From Umbilicaria muhlenbergii (Eukaryota > Ascomycota > Lecanoromycetes > Umbilicariales > Umbilicariaceae), in NCBI GenBank assembly GCA_000611775.1, contig KK106985.1:1350291-1414290 (forward strand): DNA of 64,000 nucleotides, in the 5' to 3' direction. Both the position numbers and the translations under genes were made by a program. The notes beneath the pieces are model-generated. The model was not told where the DNA came from and ran no database searches. It saw only the letters and a list, made by a program, of their open reading frames with translations. This document shows, one piece after another, positions 1 to 11,350 of the stretch (positions are counted from its first letter, which is position 1; each line of letters opens with the position of its first letter).

Positions 1-100
1 ATACGTCGTAGATGCCGCCCCATCCCCACGGAAAAGGCGCACGAACCCAACGGATGACTCGATCATGGGATATCATCGAACCCTTCATGTCTCTCTCCTT

Positions 101-1000
101 TCATGCCCCTTCCCCCTCGCCCTCGCCCTGCCCCTGCGCTTTCTTCGCCTTCTCCCTCTCCTTCTTCTTAACCTTCTTCTCGCGATTCCTTCGAGTCCTT
201 TTCTGCCGCTCCGCCAACTCCTTCTCCGCTTGATCCGCCGCCCTAGCCCTCTGCTGCGCCGTCTGCAGCGCTAGTTTTTTCCGGATGGCGATACGCCGCT
301 TTTTGCCTTTCCGCTTTCTTGTGGGGGATGCGTCGTGCGTAGGTCCTGAGAATTTGGCGACACGTGTTTTGGTGGTGAGTTTGATGGTGAGGACGCGCCA
401 GGGGAGGGTGTGGCCGGGCTGGGGGGGTGGTTAGTCTCTTGGGGAAGAGTTGGGGGGAGGAAGGGGGAGGGGAAGGGAGGTGTACGTAGGGGATGAGTTG
501 GTTGTGTAGGACGTCTTGCCCGGATACGGCGATGGATTCGTATTGCTGTCGTCGTGCTGGAGCGGAGGCGCCGGTGAAGTAGTAGCGATCTGGTCGGCGC
601 GGTTGCGTGAAGCCAGACTCGCCGCGATCTGGCGATAGCGACTTGATGGTGATTTTTTGGGGTCTGGAGGGTGGTTGTGCGGTGGCTGATGGGTTCGGTG
701 TGGATGTTGAGAAGAGCCGGAAGTCGAAAGCTTCTTCCCTGTTGTTTGGCTCCTCAATGGTGCACTCTACGGCAGAAGCTTCATGTGGAGGCTGTTGGTC
801 CTCTTCTGCTGGCTTGTAGGTTTGCTCGAACCGTTCATGGAGAAAGGTTTCGAGTGCTACATCGGGCGTGGACGACTCTGGCGAAAAAGACCTCGAATGC
901 AGGTCTTCGCGGCGAACACTGCGGCGTATCAGCGTTGGCTGCCTTAGCTGCTACTAAAGATTGTTGGGCCTTACCGTTTCCCCTGAGAGATCTCAAACAT
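101..1000 (-). CDS. DUF2011-family conserved fungal protein
   Basis: I recognise this as a DUF2011-type protein of unknown function. Splicing two introns (919-974 and 419-485) gives 258 codons. The start is MFEISQGKRVRREDL, close to the family's usual opening, and the first intron falls inside the KRVRRED motif. The FDFRLF block follows near residue 85, then a hydrophilic middle. After the second intron come PGHTLPWRV and a very basic tail with GKKRRIAIRKK and runs of KKKEREKAKK, which suggests a nuclear or nucleolar protein (inference). The second intron has a CTAAC branch site and a C-rich tract before its CAG. The ATG at 1000-998 is the only one that gives the conserved N terminus. The gene is complete and ends in a low-complexity Gly/Glu tail. 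Confidence 0.85.
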
Positions 1001-1498
1001 TCTCAATGCCTGCCTCGGGGGATTCAAAAGGACTTAGATGATAGGACTTGCTGTGAAACGTTGCTTCCGCAGGCGAGGACCCATTATCGCAGCGGGAAAG
1101 GGAATCGGACAGAGACAAATCACTCTGCCATCTCAAATATTGATTCGGCGAAGCACGCCCCCAAAGAAGGTTACGATGAACTCCATTCCGCCGCCGTGAA
1201 CTAACCATTGAGTGCTGGGTAAAGTGGCGCTGCAGCGGAGAGCTCGCCGCTAAACCCAATCAGGCACTGGGTCATGTGCATGCAGTTATCAGCATTTTTA
1301 AAGCAACATACTACTCGCGCCTGGAAAGTGGGCATGTTGAGCACGCCCAAAGAGTAATCGCACGGCAGCATACATCATTTGAATTCGTAATAGGCTTGAT
1401 GGGGTATCTCTAACAGTAGAACATCCTATATCCCCAAAACTCCCGCCCCCAATCCCAAAATCGCTATATCTTCATGACGTCTCCGAAGATGGCAAGCC
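1001..1498. other. Intergenic region, no gene seen
   Basis: This stretch lies between two minus-strand genes. It should hold the promoter of the DUF2011 gene and the terminator of the C3HC gene. The short open frames here match nothing I know and lack introns or codon patterns like their neighbours. Confidence 0.5.
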
Positions 1499-2995
1499 CT
1501 AGCCAGCTGTACCAGGCCTTGATGCCGAGGGATTGGCCTTCCCCTTCCCTATCTTACTACTCCGTTTGACATGAAAAGCCTGCTTCAGCTTCTTCAGCTT
1601 CGCCCACCGCTCCTTATCCTTGGCGTCGCGAGCAGCGCGATCTTCTGCGCCTCCACCCGTACTAGCAATACTGGCCACCTCGCTCCCTGCATCATCGTCA
1701 TCACCCGCTGCATCTTCGTGGACAGAAGCTTCAGCCGGTGGTGGCATCGTCTCCGTTCTCATATGTTGCGCATTCCTTACGACCCGCAGGAGCGACTCCC
1801 AGCCTGCTAGCTCCGGCACCGCAATTGCGCCTTTCCGAGGCGTACTGCCGCCGCTTTGAGAAACTGCGTTGATCCACGGGCAATAATCTCGATGCTCGCC
1901 CACGACATCGAGGCAACTCATTGAGGCTTCGTCGTGGTCCGCTGCTGCATCTTTGGTGTTGGGCTTGGTCTTGAACAGCCATAGACCAAGACGTCTGAAA
2001 CAAGCTTCACATGTAGCAAGACCTTTGATATGGCCGCCTTCTGCTTGCCAGCCGAAGAGGGAAAGGGCTAAAGCTTGTTCGTTGATAGGGTTTGGCGGGA
2101 TATCAACTTCTGCTCTATCAATACTCGGTGTGGAAGGTTCGCTGAGTAGAAATGGGGCGATCTGTTTAGAAATAGCTTTAATGTCCAGGCTTTTGGGCAT
2201 AGACAGCACAGAGGGAAGGTCTGATGACATGCTCGCGAGAGATCCGTATCGCTGGCGAAGGGCGTTCAGAGCCGTCTGCGGGTGCGTCAAAGGTAGACGA
2301 TAGATTGTCCCTGAGAAACGCTCGTCAGTCAACCTAGCCGCAAAGAGATGTAGATCTCACGCACCATCACATCCACGACTTCTCCACAGACAGCCCTCTT
2401 CATGCCCAGTAACGATGGTATCCGAATATCTCTCCACTAGTTGTTCCTGAGCGCCCTTCCTCCAATCATCACTCTCTTGCCCAGAACCCGCAGACTCGTT
2501 CCCTGTCTCTTCAGGGTCTTCTTCCAGCTTGATGACCACCTCCTTCCCACAGCCTCCTACACACCCCACTCTTTCCCTGCCAACACATCTCCATCCCCGC
2601 TTCGCCCATTGCACCTCGTTGATCGGTTCTGGTTTACTCATCCATTTGTCCACGTGCCTAAATGTCTTTAGACGGTCCAGGAACTGGCCGCGATCCCAAG
2701 GAGTAAAGTTGGGAGCTTTGGGCTCCCCTTGCATCTTGGTCGGCTGGGCTTGTTTTGCGCGGGTTCGTGGCGCTGAAGCGGGGTTCCCTAGAGGTAGCAT
2801 GTTGGATGGAACGTATGCGGAGTTAGGTCTAGCCGTTCGGGGTCTCTTGGCTGGTGACTCGAGGGTTGTGGGAAGAGTAGTGGTTGAGGCATTCTTTTGC
2901 TGCGGCGTTAAAGGCAGAGATGGGCTGGAGGTATTGGTGATGGAGTCGAGGATCTTATGGAACTTCCGCTTCGTCGTGCTCAGTGCCACCGGCAT
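1499..2995 (-). CDS. C3HC zinc-finger protein, Rsm1/NIPA family
   Basis: One intron (2311-2364) gives a 480-residue protein. The N-terminal half carries the zf-C3HC domain: FTPWDRGQFLDRLKTF, then KRGWRC with GCGKEVVIKL, then the GHEEGCLWR segment that supplies His and Cys ligands. The intron joins RGCD to GTIYRLPL, which restores the conserved sequence across the splice. The second half has an Rsm1-like CEACFRRLGLWLF segment. A basic, Ser-rich C terminus follows. Family members act in nuclear pore or mRNA export functions (fission yeast Rsm1) or as an F-box-like adaptor (human NIPA/ZC3HC1). Which applies here cannot be read from the sequence. The start is the ATG at 2995; the frame stays open upstream only from a non-ATG codon. 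Confidence 0.85.
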
Positions 2996-3474
2996 TGTTC
3001 TGAGACGTATGAAAATCAACTATTCACTTTTACGCGTTAAGCCGCACATTGAGGATGTTGCTGTCAAGTGTCGGTCAAGATACCTCCGTACTTATGAAAG
3101 TGATCGGTCTTTTCATAAAGTTTACGCAAGCTGCATGAACGCTCCCACAGCGGTCAATAAAATAAAGCGGAATCTCAAGCGAAACATGTCAATAATCTAA
3201 GCAAAAGCGCAACAGCATTTTAGCAATCAAATACAATACTTTGACTTAGCAATTGATATTGTAGATACTACTTGAGCTAGGCTTTAATCTCTACAATTTT
3301 TGCTGCACTTTAAGAGCAATTCTGAGGGTGGTACGGTTTTTGCAGCTCAGGGCTTCTATGATTTAGGAGTCCGGTTTATTGTGCTGAACGCGTGGCTCCC
3401 TACCTAATGACCTCAAATATCCGAGTATACCTCAGGTAAGCACTGTCATACCCAGTATAAGCCTTGGTAATCGC
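2996..3474. other. Divergent promoter region between C3HC and HAL2 genes
   Basis: This is 479 bases between two divergently transcribed genes and presumably holds both promoters. It is AT-richer than the coding flanks. I see no open frame with a recognisable product. Confidence 0.5.
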
Positions 3475-4710
3475 ATGACCTCTCTTAATCACATACGTAA
3501 GACTGGAACGTATTTACGGAGCCCCTTATTGCCACTGTCGTTCGTCATCCTGGCCTTAGCCAGTCTCCCATTCTTCCTCCCACGTCTCTCTCTAATCTAT
3601 CGTCATTTGCGACCTTCTTCGTTCAGTACAATTACACCTGTCCCAAAAATGCCATACCAGAAAGAACTCAAAGTAGCGGAGCTAGCCGTCCAACGAGCTG
3701 CTCTTCTTACAAAGCAAGTTTTCCACGAAAAGGCCAAGGGAACTCTCTCCAAGGACGATAAATCCCCAGTAACAATCGGGGATTTCGGTGCCCAAGCACT
3801 CATCATCCAAGCTATTCGGCATAATTTCCCTCACGACGAGATAGTCGGTGAAGAGGAAGCGAGCACGCTCCGCGAAAACAAGGAACTCACGGAGCAGATA
3901 TGGAGTCTTGTCCAAGGGGCCCGCCTCGATGATACAGAGGCAGAAAGCGAGCTTGGCGGACCTCTTGAAAGTACGGAGCAGATGCTGCAAGCGATTGACG
4001 CTGGTAGCAGCGCTGGCGGCGCTAAGGGTAGGATATGGGCTCTAGATCCCATCGACGGCACCAAGGGGTTCCTCCGAGGCGGGCAGTATGCGGTCTGTCT
4101 TGCATTGATTGAAGACGGCGATGTGAAAGTCGGAGTCTTAGGATGCCCTAATCTCCCAGTCGACGACTCCGCGCCCCTAGCCTCCGATGTGGGAGAGCAT
4201 GGGACGGACGAGGAAGGGAAGGGTGTACTTTTCGCCGCTGTGCAGGGGCAAGGCGCTACGAGCAGATCTCTCAGCAGGGGATCGCTCAAAGCAAGCCAAC
4301 CGATCAATATGAAGCCTGTAAAGGATATCAAGGATGCCACGTTCTGCGAGAGTGTCGAGGCGGGGCATTCGTCGCATGGTGATCAGGCGGCGATTGCGAA
4401 GAAGCTTGGCATTACGAGGGCGAGTGTGAGGATGGACTCTCAAGCCAAGTATGGCTCTATTGCGAGAGGTGCAGGGGATCTTTATCTCAGATTACCGGTC
4501 AGCAAGACTTACCAGGAGAAGATTTGGGATCATGCAGCCGGAGATTTGATTGTCAGGGAGGCGGGAGGTCAAGTGACGGACGCGGAGGGCAAGAGGCTGG
4601 ATTTCAGCAAAGGAAGGACCTTGGCTGAGAACAAGGGGGTGGTGGCCACGCCAAAGGCTGTGCATGAACAAGTATTAAAGGTGGTGATGGAGGTGCTTGG
4701 GCCAAAATAG
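3475..4710 (+). CDS. HAL2: 3'(2'),5'-bisphosphate nucleotidase (HAL2/MET22 type)
   Basis: The enzyme removes the 3' phosphate of PAP and PAPS in sulfate assimilation and is the classic lithium- and sodium-sensitive salt-tolerance target. The frame is intronless, 411 residues from the first ATG. Inositol-phosphatase-fold motifs are visible: the PVTIGDFGAQ segment, the metal-binding VGEEE, the DPIDGTKGFLRGGQYAV signature, and WDHAAGDLIVREAGG near the C terminus. From the inner ATG at 3649 (MPYQKELKVAE) the protein is 353 residues, the usual size for cytosolic HAL2. The extra 58 residues are basic, then strongly hydrophobic (LLPLSFVILALASLPFFLP). They may be a real anchor or targeting sequence, or just translated leader. 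Confidence 0.92.
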   Translation: MTSLNHIRKTGTYLRSPLLPLSFVILALASLPFFLPRLSLIYRHLRPSSFSTITPVPKMPYQKELKVAELAVQRAALLTKQVFHEKAKGTLSKDDKSPVTIGDFGAQALIIQAIRHNFPHDEIVGEEEASTLRENKELTEQIWSLVQGARLDDTEAESELGGPLESTEQMLQAIDAGSSAGGAKGRIWALDPIDGTKGFLRGGQYAVCLALIEDGDVKVGVLGCPNLPVDDSAPLASDVGEHGTDEEGKGVLFAAVQGQGATSRSLSRGSLKASQPINMKPVKDIKDATFCESVEAGHSSHGDQAAIAKKLGITRASVRMDSQAKYGSIARGAGDLYLRLPVSKTYQEKIWDHAAGDLIVREAGGQVTDAEGKRLDFSKGRTLAENKGVVATPKAVHEQVLKVVMEVLGPK

Positions 4711-4823
4711 AGTCGGTATACAGTTACTGGGTAGTCATGATACAAACCCAGCCCTGATGCTTTATTGCTGCTATGCCGCTAAGAGAACGCCAAATATGCA
4801 GAAAGAAACCAGTACTGCAGCGA

Positions 4824-5697
4824 TCATTTGATCTTCTTTGCCTTGAGCTTGATAGTCTCCCCGTTCACGAATATCCCCTTTCCCTTGTACGGCTCTGGCT
4901 TCCTCCACATTCTGATCTTGGCCGCAAATTGCATGACCACTTCTTTCTCCACGCCTTCCAGCAATATACGGGTCGGTTGAGGCGTACTCGCCTTCACGCC
5001 CTTGGGCAGGCCAAGTTCAATGGGATGTGAGTACCCGACCTTTAGGGAGACGAATTGTTGGCCGGGGTACTCTGGCTGCTTCGTAATGGCTGACGACTCG
5101 ATGGTAGCTCTGTACCCAACACCGACCAGGCGCAGAATAGCCGTATGACCTTCTGAGACTCCGAGAACGTGGTTTTGCAGATACGCGCGTGTAGTACCTT
5201 TCTCGACTTAGTTGGGGTCCTAGAGGACAGTATAACGGACCCCAACTTACCCCACATCTCGCGTTGTTTGCGTTCACCAGCATCCAGGACGCTCATGGTC
5301 ACTTTCCGATTTGTCTGATCATGCACCAGGCTCGCATATGGTGGTAATTGCATGACCATCTTACCTATCCCACGGTCAGTTACGAATAGCAATCGTTGCG
5401 AGCGCATTAGTAGGGCGTACCAAGTGGGCCCTCTACTTCTACCATTTTTGGTTGCTCTATCCTGGTAATTCCAGCTCGCTTTTTCGATGTGGGAGGTTCT
5501 AGGAGTCGGAGATTCACTTCGGGGGGTAGAGAGATTGTAGCTCCACCGATGCGTGAAGCGCATCGTGATGAGCTGGAGAAAGTCCGCGGGGGTCTTGCGC
5601 CGTAGAATGCGGGGAGGAGAAAGTCGGGTATTGTTGCGACAGGTCTTTTCGAATACACCAAGTGCTCAATGCACTGCCGTCGGACGGGGGAGAGCAT
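4824..5697 (-). CDS. Mitochondrial large-subunit ribosomal protein uL6m
   Basis: Two introns (5365-5420, 5198-5250) give 254 residues. The N terminus (MLSPVRRQCIEHLVYSKR, then RPPRTFSSSSR) looks like a mitochondrial presequence. The body follows uL6: IEQPKMVEVEGPLGK, MVMQLPPYASL, TTRAYLQNHVLGVSEGHTA, LVGVGYRATIE and the C-terminal KPEPYKGKGIFVNGE. The last is the conserved C-terminal L6 signature that contacts rRNA. An in-frame ATG at 5748 would add 17 residues; I prefer 5697 because it begins a typical presequence. The gene is convergent with HAL2, only 113 bases apart. Confidence 0.92.
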
Positions 5698-6304
5698 CGA
5701 GAGTGTTTTGGGGTGTAACTGAGCTTCGTCGAATGCCCTTGATGCCATCTTGGAGAAGTGAAGTACCCGCCAAGGCCCGCTTAATGCTAGCGGTAGATGG
5801 ACGTCAGTAAGGTCGATGAAATCGATAAAACTAAGGTATCCAAGCCCTCGAGGTGAGCGCCTTCCCCCTCGACATTTTATTTCGTTCAATGCGTTCCTTG
5901 TGACCAACGTATACATTCTGTACAGACAACCTGATAGGGATGTTAAAATGCTATATTGACATGCTAAGAAACTAATCATCTGTGAAATGCTGACTGGCCA
6001 TTTTCGTCTCAAGAAACGCGTTCTGCATTCGGTAGCAAAGCTCTTCTCCAGCGTCCAGCTTTCAGATTCATACAAAGGTCAGCAGACGTGAATGGTGGGG
6101 CACGGATAGCCCTATCAAGGAAGGAGTCGTGATCCTGGAGCCTCACTTGGCTCCTTCTTTTCATCTCATCTTCGTAAAACTTTCGCTCAACCTGGTCTGT
6201 ACAACCAATTTCTGGTTGCATCGTCTTTCAATTGTCTGGGTTGCTTCTTTTCTTCCTGATCTAAGTCCTTGTATGGGTTGAGCTACATACAACTCAGTCA
6301 CAAA
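5698..6304. other. Divergent promoter region, uL6m and KAR5
   Basis: This is 607 bases between divergent genes. It holds fragmentary open frames on both strands but nothing that splices into a recognisable protein. It should contain both promoters and 5' leaders. Confidence 0.45.
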
Positions 6305-8419
6305 ATGGCAAGATCTACGTTGGTCCTCGTCGCTGTTGTGTGTTTCGTAACGGACGTCGCAACGGCATTCAAGATCTCTTCGAGACCCAATAGTGAGTCT
6401 CGTGTCTGGACTTAACAGCCCACTGTTATATTCGGACAGGCTGATGGCAAACATGTAGTTCCTGCTACGATGAAACCTCATGATAACGATGGTTCCGGTG
6501 CAGATCTCACTACTCTCATCGGGTCACACTTGGGCGATCAATCGGAGGTCTATACCCAAGCTGTACAACTTCTCACATCGATGCAGTCATCACCATCTTG
6601 TAATCGACTTGCCGCATCCACCCTCTTGACCTCCTGCCAATCGATTGAAGGATCGAACACCAATACAGAAGGCTTGCTCGATGACCTGAAATCAGTGTAT
6701 GCTGCTCAGCTCGCTGTTTGTGAGCTCACCGGTGCCGGGTCGCCTATTCCACAGCATTGCGGTTCGTTGATGTGGTCGGAATCATTCACTGGTAAGCAAG
6801 GGCTCAAAGGATTCCTGAGTTCGCGAAGCGAAAAGCTCCAAGGAATCGCCGGAAATCGCGATGTGGACCAGAAGCAATTGAACCAATGTCTCAAATCATT
6901 AGAATCAAGGCCGCAATGGTGGACAAGCTACAGCAACAGCCGGCAAAACGCAGTGGTGATGTGCCAGGCTGCTCGGATTGAAATTGATAAAGGTTTGAGC
7001 CCCCCAAATCATCGCGTTCGATTAAAGTAATGTTGACTCGCGGGCATCACAGATGATCTACTAAATCTACACAAATCAATGGTCGAGACGAGCTCCGGTG
7101 TCAATTCCGCATTGTCTAAGGTGCTGCAACAGTCTAAAGACCAGCTTATGCAGCAGCAGAACTTTGCAACTGCAGTTGACACATTTCAGCAGCGACTTCT
7201 ACGTGACCTGCGCAGTTCGGACCTTGAAGCACAAAGTTATCTTGGAAAACTTCTCAAGAGCATGGATTTGGCGGCAAAGATATTGCTTGGTAAAATGACT
7301 TCCTCAGTGGAGGAAGTAGCGACGGCTATTGCTGCCTTGAGTCTGGTGAGTTGAAGTCGAACCCACTCCCGCGATGTGGCACTAACATGTCCAAGAATGT
7401 CCACAAATCCAACAACGAAGTTGTTGATTTGGAAAAGAATATCGGAAAAGTCTTCCAACGAGTCGTGGCGGGAAGCTCAGAGCTTGCTGCAAGCCAAACA
7501 CGCCAATGGGAGGTCAGTCGTAGCGTAGCTGTGGACTTGCAGAACACACTGGAGACGATGCGTGGGCACGAAGTCAGTGCGCTGGTGCAGGCCTTTGGAA
7601 CAATCCATACCGAATTAGTAAGTACATATTAGCAATGGGCGGCTTACGCTAATCGCCAACAGCAAGCATCAAATCAGTTGATGGCCATCATGTACTCCCG
7701 ACAGAACGCACTCGATGAGGTAAGTTCAACCCATTTGGACATTATTATTATGTTAATGTAGACATAGAGGTTGATAAGCCTGGATCGGTCATTCGAAAAG
7801 CTCGAAACCAAGGCAGAAGCATTCCATGCTGCACAAACACAGTACGCAGACACTCAGACACGCCTTCACGACCAGCTCCAGACCGAGATGCATGTCGCCC
7901 GCGGTCTCCTAGCCGAAGTCACCAATAGTGCCACGAGCCTTAAGGTGTCGGTCGAGGACGCTTCGACGAAAATCGCCCAAATGACCGTCTTTGGTGGCAT
8001 TACAAGTACGATATTACGATGGAGCTGGCTCAGCTTAGTGGTCTTTGTAGTATATCAATTCAAGCCTAAATTTGCTGGCTACGCGGCAGCTAGTCTCGGT
8101 AAGTACATTCAGCTTACCCAAGTAAGGCCCAACTGATATTAGGATAGGTGCCGTCCTGCTGATAAGTGCCTCTGGGGCGCCCCAATGGCTAAGGAGCGTG
8201 TCCTCCGAAACCGTACTGGTACACCACGCTTCCGGGTTTGAGTTACCGCTCTCAATGGTCTTCAAAGCTGCGGCTGGCTGCTGCATCATATTCGGTATTG
8301 CGATGCTTTATTGTCTTTTCTCCAGGCCCTTGGACTTGACAGCCACCAACGCCTTCGCGAAGCTCACTACCATGACGAAGCTGCGGAACCGACCTAAACA
8401 CCGGACTTGGCATCTCTAG
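6305..8419 (+). CDS. KAR5: Nuclear fusion protein KAR5 (Tht1 family)
   Basis: KAR5/Tht1 proteins sit in the nuclear envelope and promote fusion of nuclear membranes during karyogamy. Splicing six introns (6393-6458, 6993-7052, 7346-7395, 7618-7662, 7720-7767, 8099-8147) gives 598 residues. It starts with a signal peptide (MARSTLVLVAVVCFVTDVATA). A Cys-containing luminal domain follows, with SCNRLAASTLLTSCQSIEG, CELTGAG, LNQCLKSLESRPQWWTSYS and MCQAARIEI. Next is a long coiled-coil-like middle and two or three hydrophobic segments near the C terminus (LSLVVFVVYQF, AVLLISASG, CCIIFGIAMLYCLF). This order is that of the family. The call rests on overall layout and these motifs; the family is poorly conserved, so alignment is needed to confirm it. 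Confidence 0.85.
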
Positions 8420-9095
8420 GTCGACAAAAGCACCCGAACAAGAGATGTACGAAGAAAGTACCAAGGCGTCCCACATCTCTTGCCTCTGCCACATGCCTTA
8501 GTCAAGCAATCCACTTCAGTACCAACCGACACCGGGACATGCTCTGCATTACAACATTGCTTTAACCTGCGCATTCATTTATCCGAGTATGGTGTATTTG
8601 CTTAGATATCTTGATTTAGCACCTTAAGAGGCATCCCTTTGAACATTTACAGCCAACTGGTGGCACGGAATATTGCTTATTTACCTTGACACAATCTTAT
8701 CTTCCAGTGGCTTTACGAGCTTTACGGGCTTACGACATGACCGATTCTACGGATTGACGGCAGGATGTTTGTACTTTTGCTTCCTGCGATGTCTGGTTTG
8801 TACTTAGCTATCACACGGCTTGACGAGTTAGGGATCAGAACAATCAATGAGGATATTGTGTTGTACATGATCGACATTGAATTAGGGTGATATTGTATGC
8901 TTGAGATGCATTGGCCTCCCATGAGAGTGATATAATGACTCACTATCGGTCAACCGGCCGATATTCTACAGAGTAAAACCACGGCCAAAATAGGCAGGCG
9001 GTTACTATTCCAAGCCACAACGAAAGCTTCGGAGCAGTCAAAGCGAACTTGGAGATGGTCGCCATATATCCTTCGACAATGTACAACCCAATCCT
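8420..9095. other. Convergent intergenic region, no gene seen
   Basis: This is 676 bases between the 3' ends of KAR5 and the ICP55-type gene. No spliced or unspliced frame here looks coding. It should hold both polyadenylation regions. Confidence 0.5.
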
Positions 9096-11200
9096 TCAAC
9101 GTCTCAGAGCTTCAATGTCGACAACCTAGAATCGACAACCATAATCAGCCCCCAATTCGCCTTCCTCCATCCCGTAAAACAGTATAGAGAACACGTACCT
9201 CTTTCACAGCCTCCGTCGTCAAAACTAGCGGATTCTCCTCCCGCACACAAACACTATCCTCGATCCTAATGCCTATACCTCGGAAATGTTCCGGCCAGCG
9301 GTCGTCGTCGGGGACATAGAGACCTCTGTAGGTGATACAAAATATGAGCCACCGTCTGAAGAAGACGTAGAAACGCGGGCCGCTCACGGCTCAATAGTAA
9401 CGCATTGTCCCGCCTTCAGCGCTTCCTTACGAGAATACCCCGGCGTATCATGCACATCCAACCCGATATAATGGCCCAAATGATGCGGGAACAGAGTTTC
9501 GAGCGCCTACGAAATTTCCCACAACCACAAAACCCATCAGCGCACTCCCAAACGATCTCAAGATTCGGGGTTCGGTATTGGCTCACCTGCCCAGACACGT
9601 CGAAACCCAACTGCCGGAGTTGGTCTCTAAGTCCCTCTTCGGCAATATCGTGCAGTTTATCAAGGGAGACGGAGGCGTTGGCGCGGCAGAGAGAGATGCA
9701 GGTACGTTGAACGCGCAGGATGGCTTCGTAGAGGTCTTTTTGCCCGGGGGTGAAGGCCCCGGAGACGGGCCAGGTGCGCGTTATGTCGGTGATGTAGCCG
9801 CCGTATTCCTGTGGGGTGTGAGTGAGTGCTTGGGCCTCGGTGGGATTGGGGAGGGGTGGAGGGGGGCTTACACCACCGGCGTCGGTGAGTACGAGGTCTT
9901 GCTCTCTGAGTCGGGAAGGTTAGCGGAATTTATGGTGGTGGATGGATGGCGTGTACCTACCTGAGGATGTCGTCGTTTCGCACGTAGTGGATGCTGAGTG
10001 CGTTCTTCGTCTGTCAGAATCATATCGCCACTGAGGGCAGCTGCCAAACATACCTGTCCGCCTGCTACCACAGGGACATAAGCGGAAGTATCACATCCTT
10101 GGATCTTGAACCGATAGTCTAGAAAAGCTGCCAAGTCCTTTTCCCGAGTCCAGGATTGTCGCATAGCCTCTGTGAACGCCCTTCCTGAAGCCTGGCCCGC
10201 TCGCCGCATATTCTTAATCTCAGCTTCGCTTTTATAGACACGGATGTCATTGATGACGGGCTTCAAGGGCTTGACTTTGCTGGACTCGAGCACCTTTGCC
10301 ATGCCCTCTGATTTGGCGCTTGGGTTGGAGAAAAAACGGGAGAAGGTCGATGTTGGGGTGGGTTTCAGTTGTATGTCGGTGTAAACTTCTGACGCTGCTC
10401 GAACGACGGGGCCTAGGAGATTGTGCAGGTTGTTGACATCTCCAGTCTGTTTCCCTTCTATTCAGTTATTTCCCTCGGCAGATATGGCGATATATGTGTA
10501 CTACCTCGTCTGCATTGAAAACGTCCACGGCCGCCTGCGTGCCCGATCTTGCGCCGTCCCATTGCTCGGCCTTTGGGTCCTTTGGACGGACGTAGAGGTG
10601 GAATGTATGGTCATCTTCCTGGGCGGACTTTCCTGTTTCTCATGAGCATACCGTAGCAGCCCTGCAACTCTCCGTTCATGTGTACCTATTATAGCCAGTG
10701 CCTCCGGCTCATTGAAGCCTGCAAAGTCTCAGCAATCCCAGCGCTTGTCTCATGTAATCATGCTTTACCAGTGAGGTAGAAGAAATTCGAGTCTTGATGG
10801 AACTCATAGAACACAGCCCCTGACCTGTACTGGATGTCTGATGCAGCCACTACCGCGATGGCATTTTTGGGGAGTCGGGCGGCGAGCTTCGAGCGGCGCT
10901 CGGCATACTCGATGGAAGTGATACCTGGTGTTACTGTTGCCAGAAGCTACTTTTAGCACAATCTGCCACATCACAAAGTATATGCTACTCACTTTCACCG
11001 GGCTTCAGCAGATGTGGGTGAGTCTCATGCACAGGCTGGCCGAACTGGAGCTCTGCCGCTGAGACGGAAGAGTACGTTCGGCGGAGAGGTACAGTCCTTC
11101 TCCTGAGGGCAGCAAATGAGGCTGAAAAACGTTGTGACAGTAAACTTCGATGTTCAATTGATCTTGAACACTGTTGCAAGCCATGCATGCAATGTTTCAT
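9096..11200 (-). CDS. ICP55: Mitochondrial Xaa-Pro aminopeptidase, ICP55 type
   Basis: ICP55 trims one residue from the new N termini of many imported mitochondrial proteins after the processing peptidase. Ten introns are needed: 10925-10992, 10719-10768, 10633-10685, 10447-10504, 10005-10053, 9906-9960, 9809-9871, 9507-9586, 9326-9387 and 9126-9198. They give 497 residues in frame throughout. The N terminus is basic and Ser-rich, ending in a TYSSVSAAELQFGQP block typical of a presequence. The N-terminal aminopeptidase P domain has SGAVFYEFHQDSNFFYLTGF. The catalytic domain has the metal ligands: DAGGEYGGYITDITRTWPV (two Asp), FPHHLGHYIGLDVHD (His), VTIEPGLY (Glu) and GIGIRIEDSV (Glu). The gene lies head-to-head with the sirtuin gene, 150 bases between start codons. 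Confidence 0.93.
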
Positions 11201-11350
11201 AATTGCAATTGCACGAAGTAGGAGGGTTCACTGGCATTGGCGCGCGGATCAATATGTTGATCGGAGGCGCGAACCCAACGTCATCCTGCAGCCTTTCGAC
11301 AACCACTTATATTGTGTGACAGCTGCCTTTTGAAACATCAAGGATGCTCG
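11201..11350. promoter_or_regulatory. Compact bidirectional promoter, ICP55 / SIRT5-like
   Basis: Only 150 bases separate the two divergent start codons, so both promoters and leaders must share this segment. No specific factor site is claimed. Confidence 0.5.
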
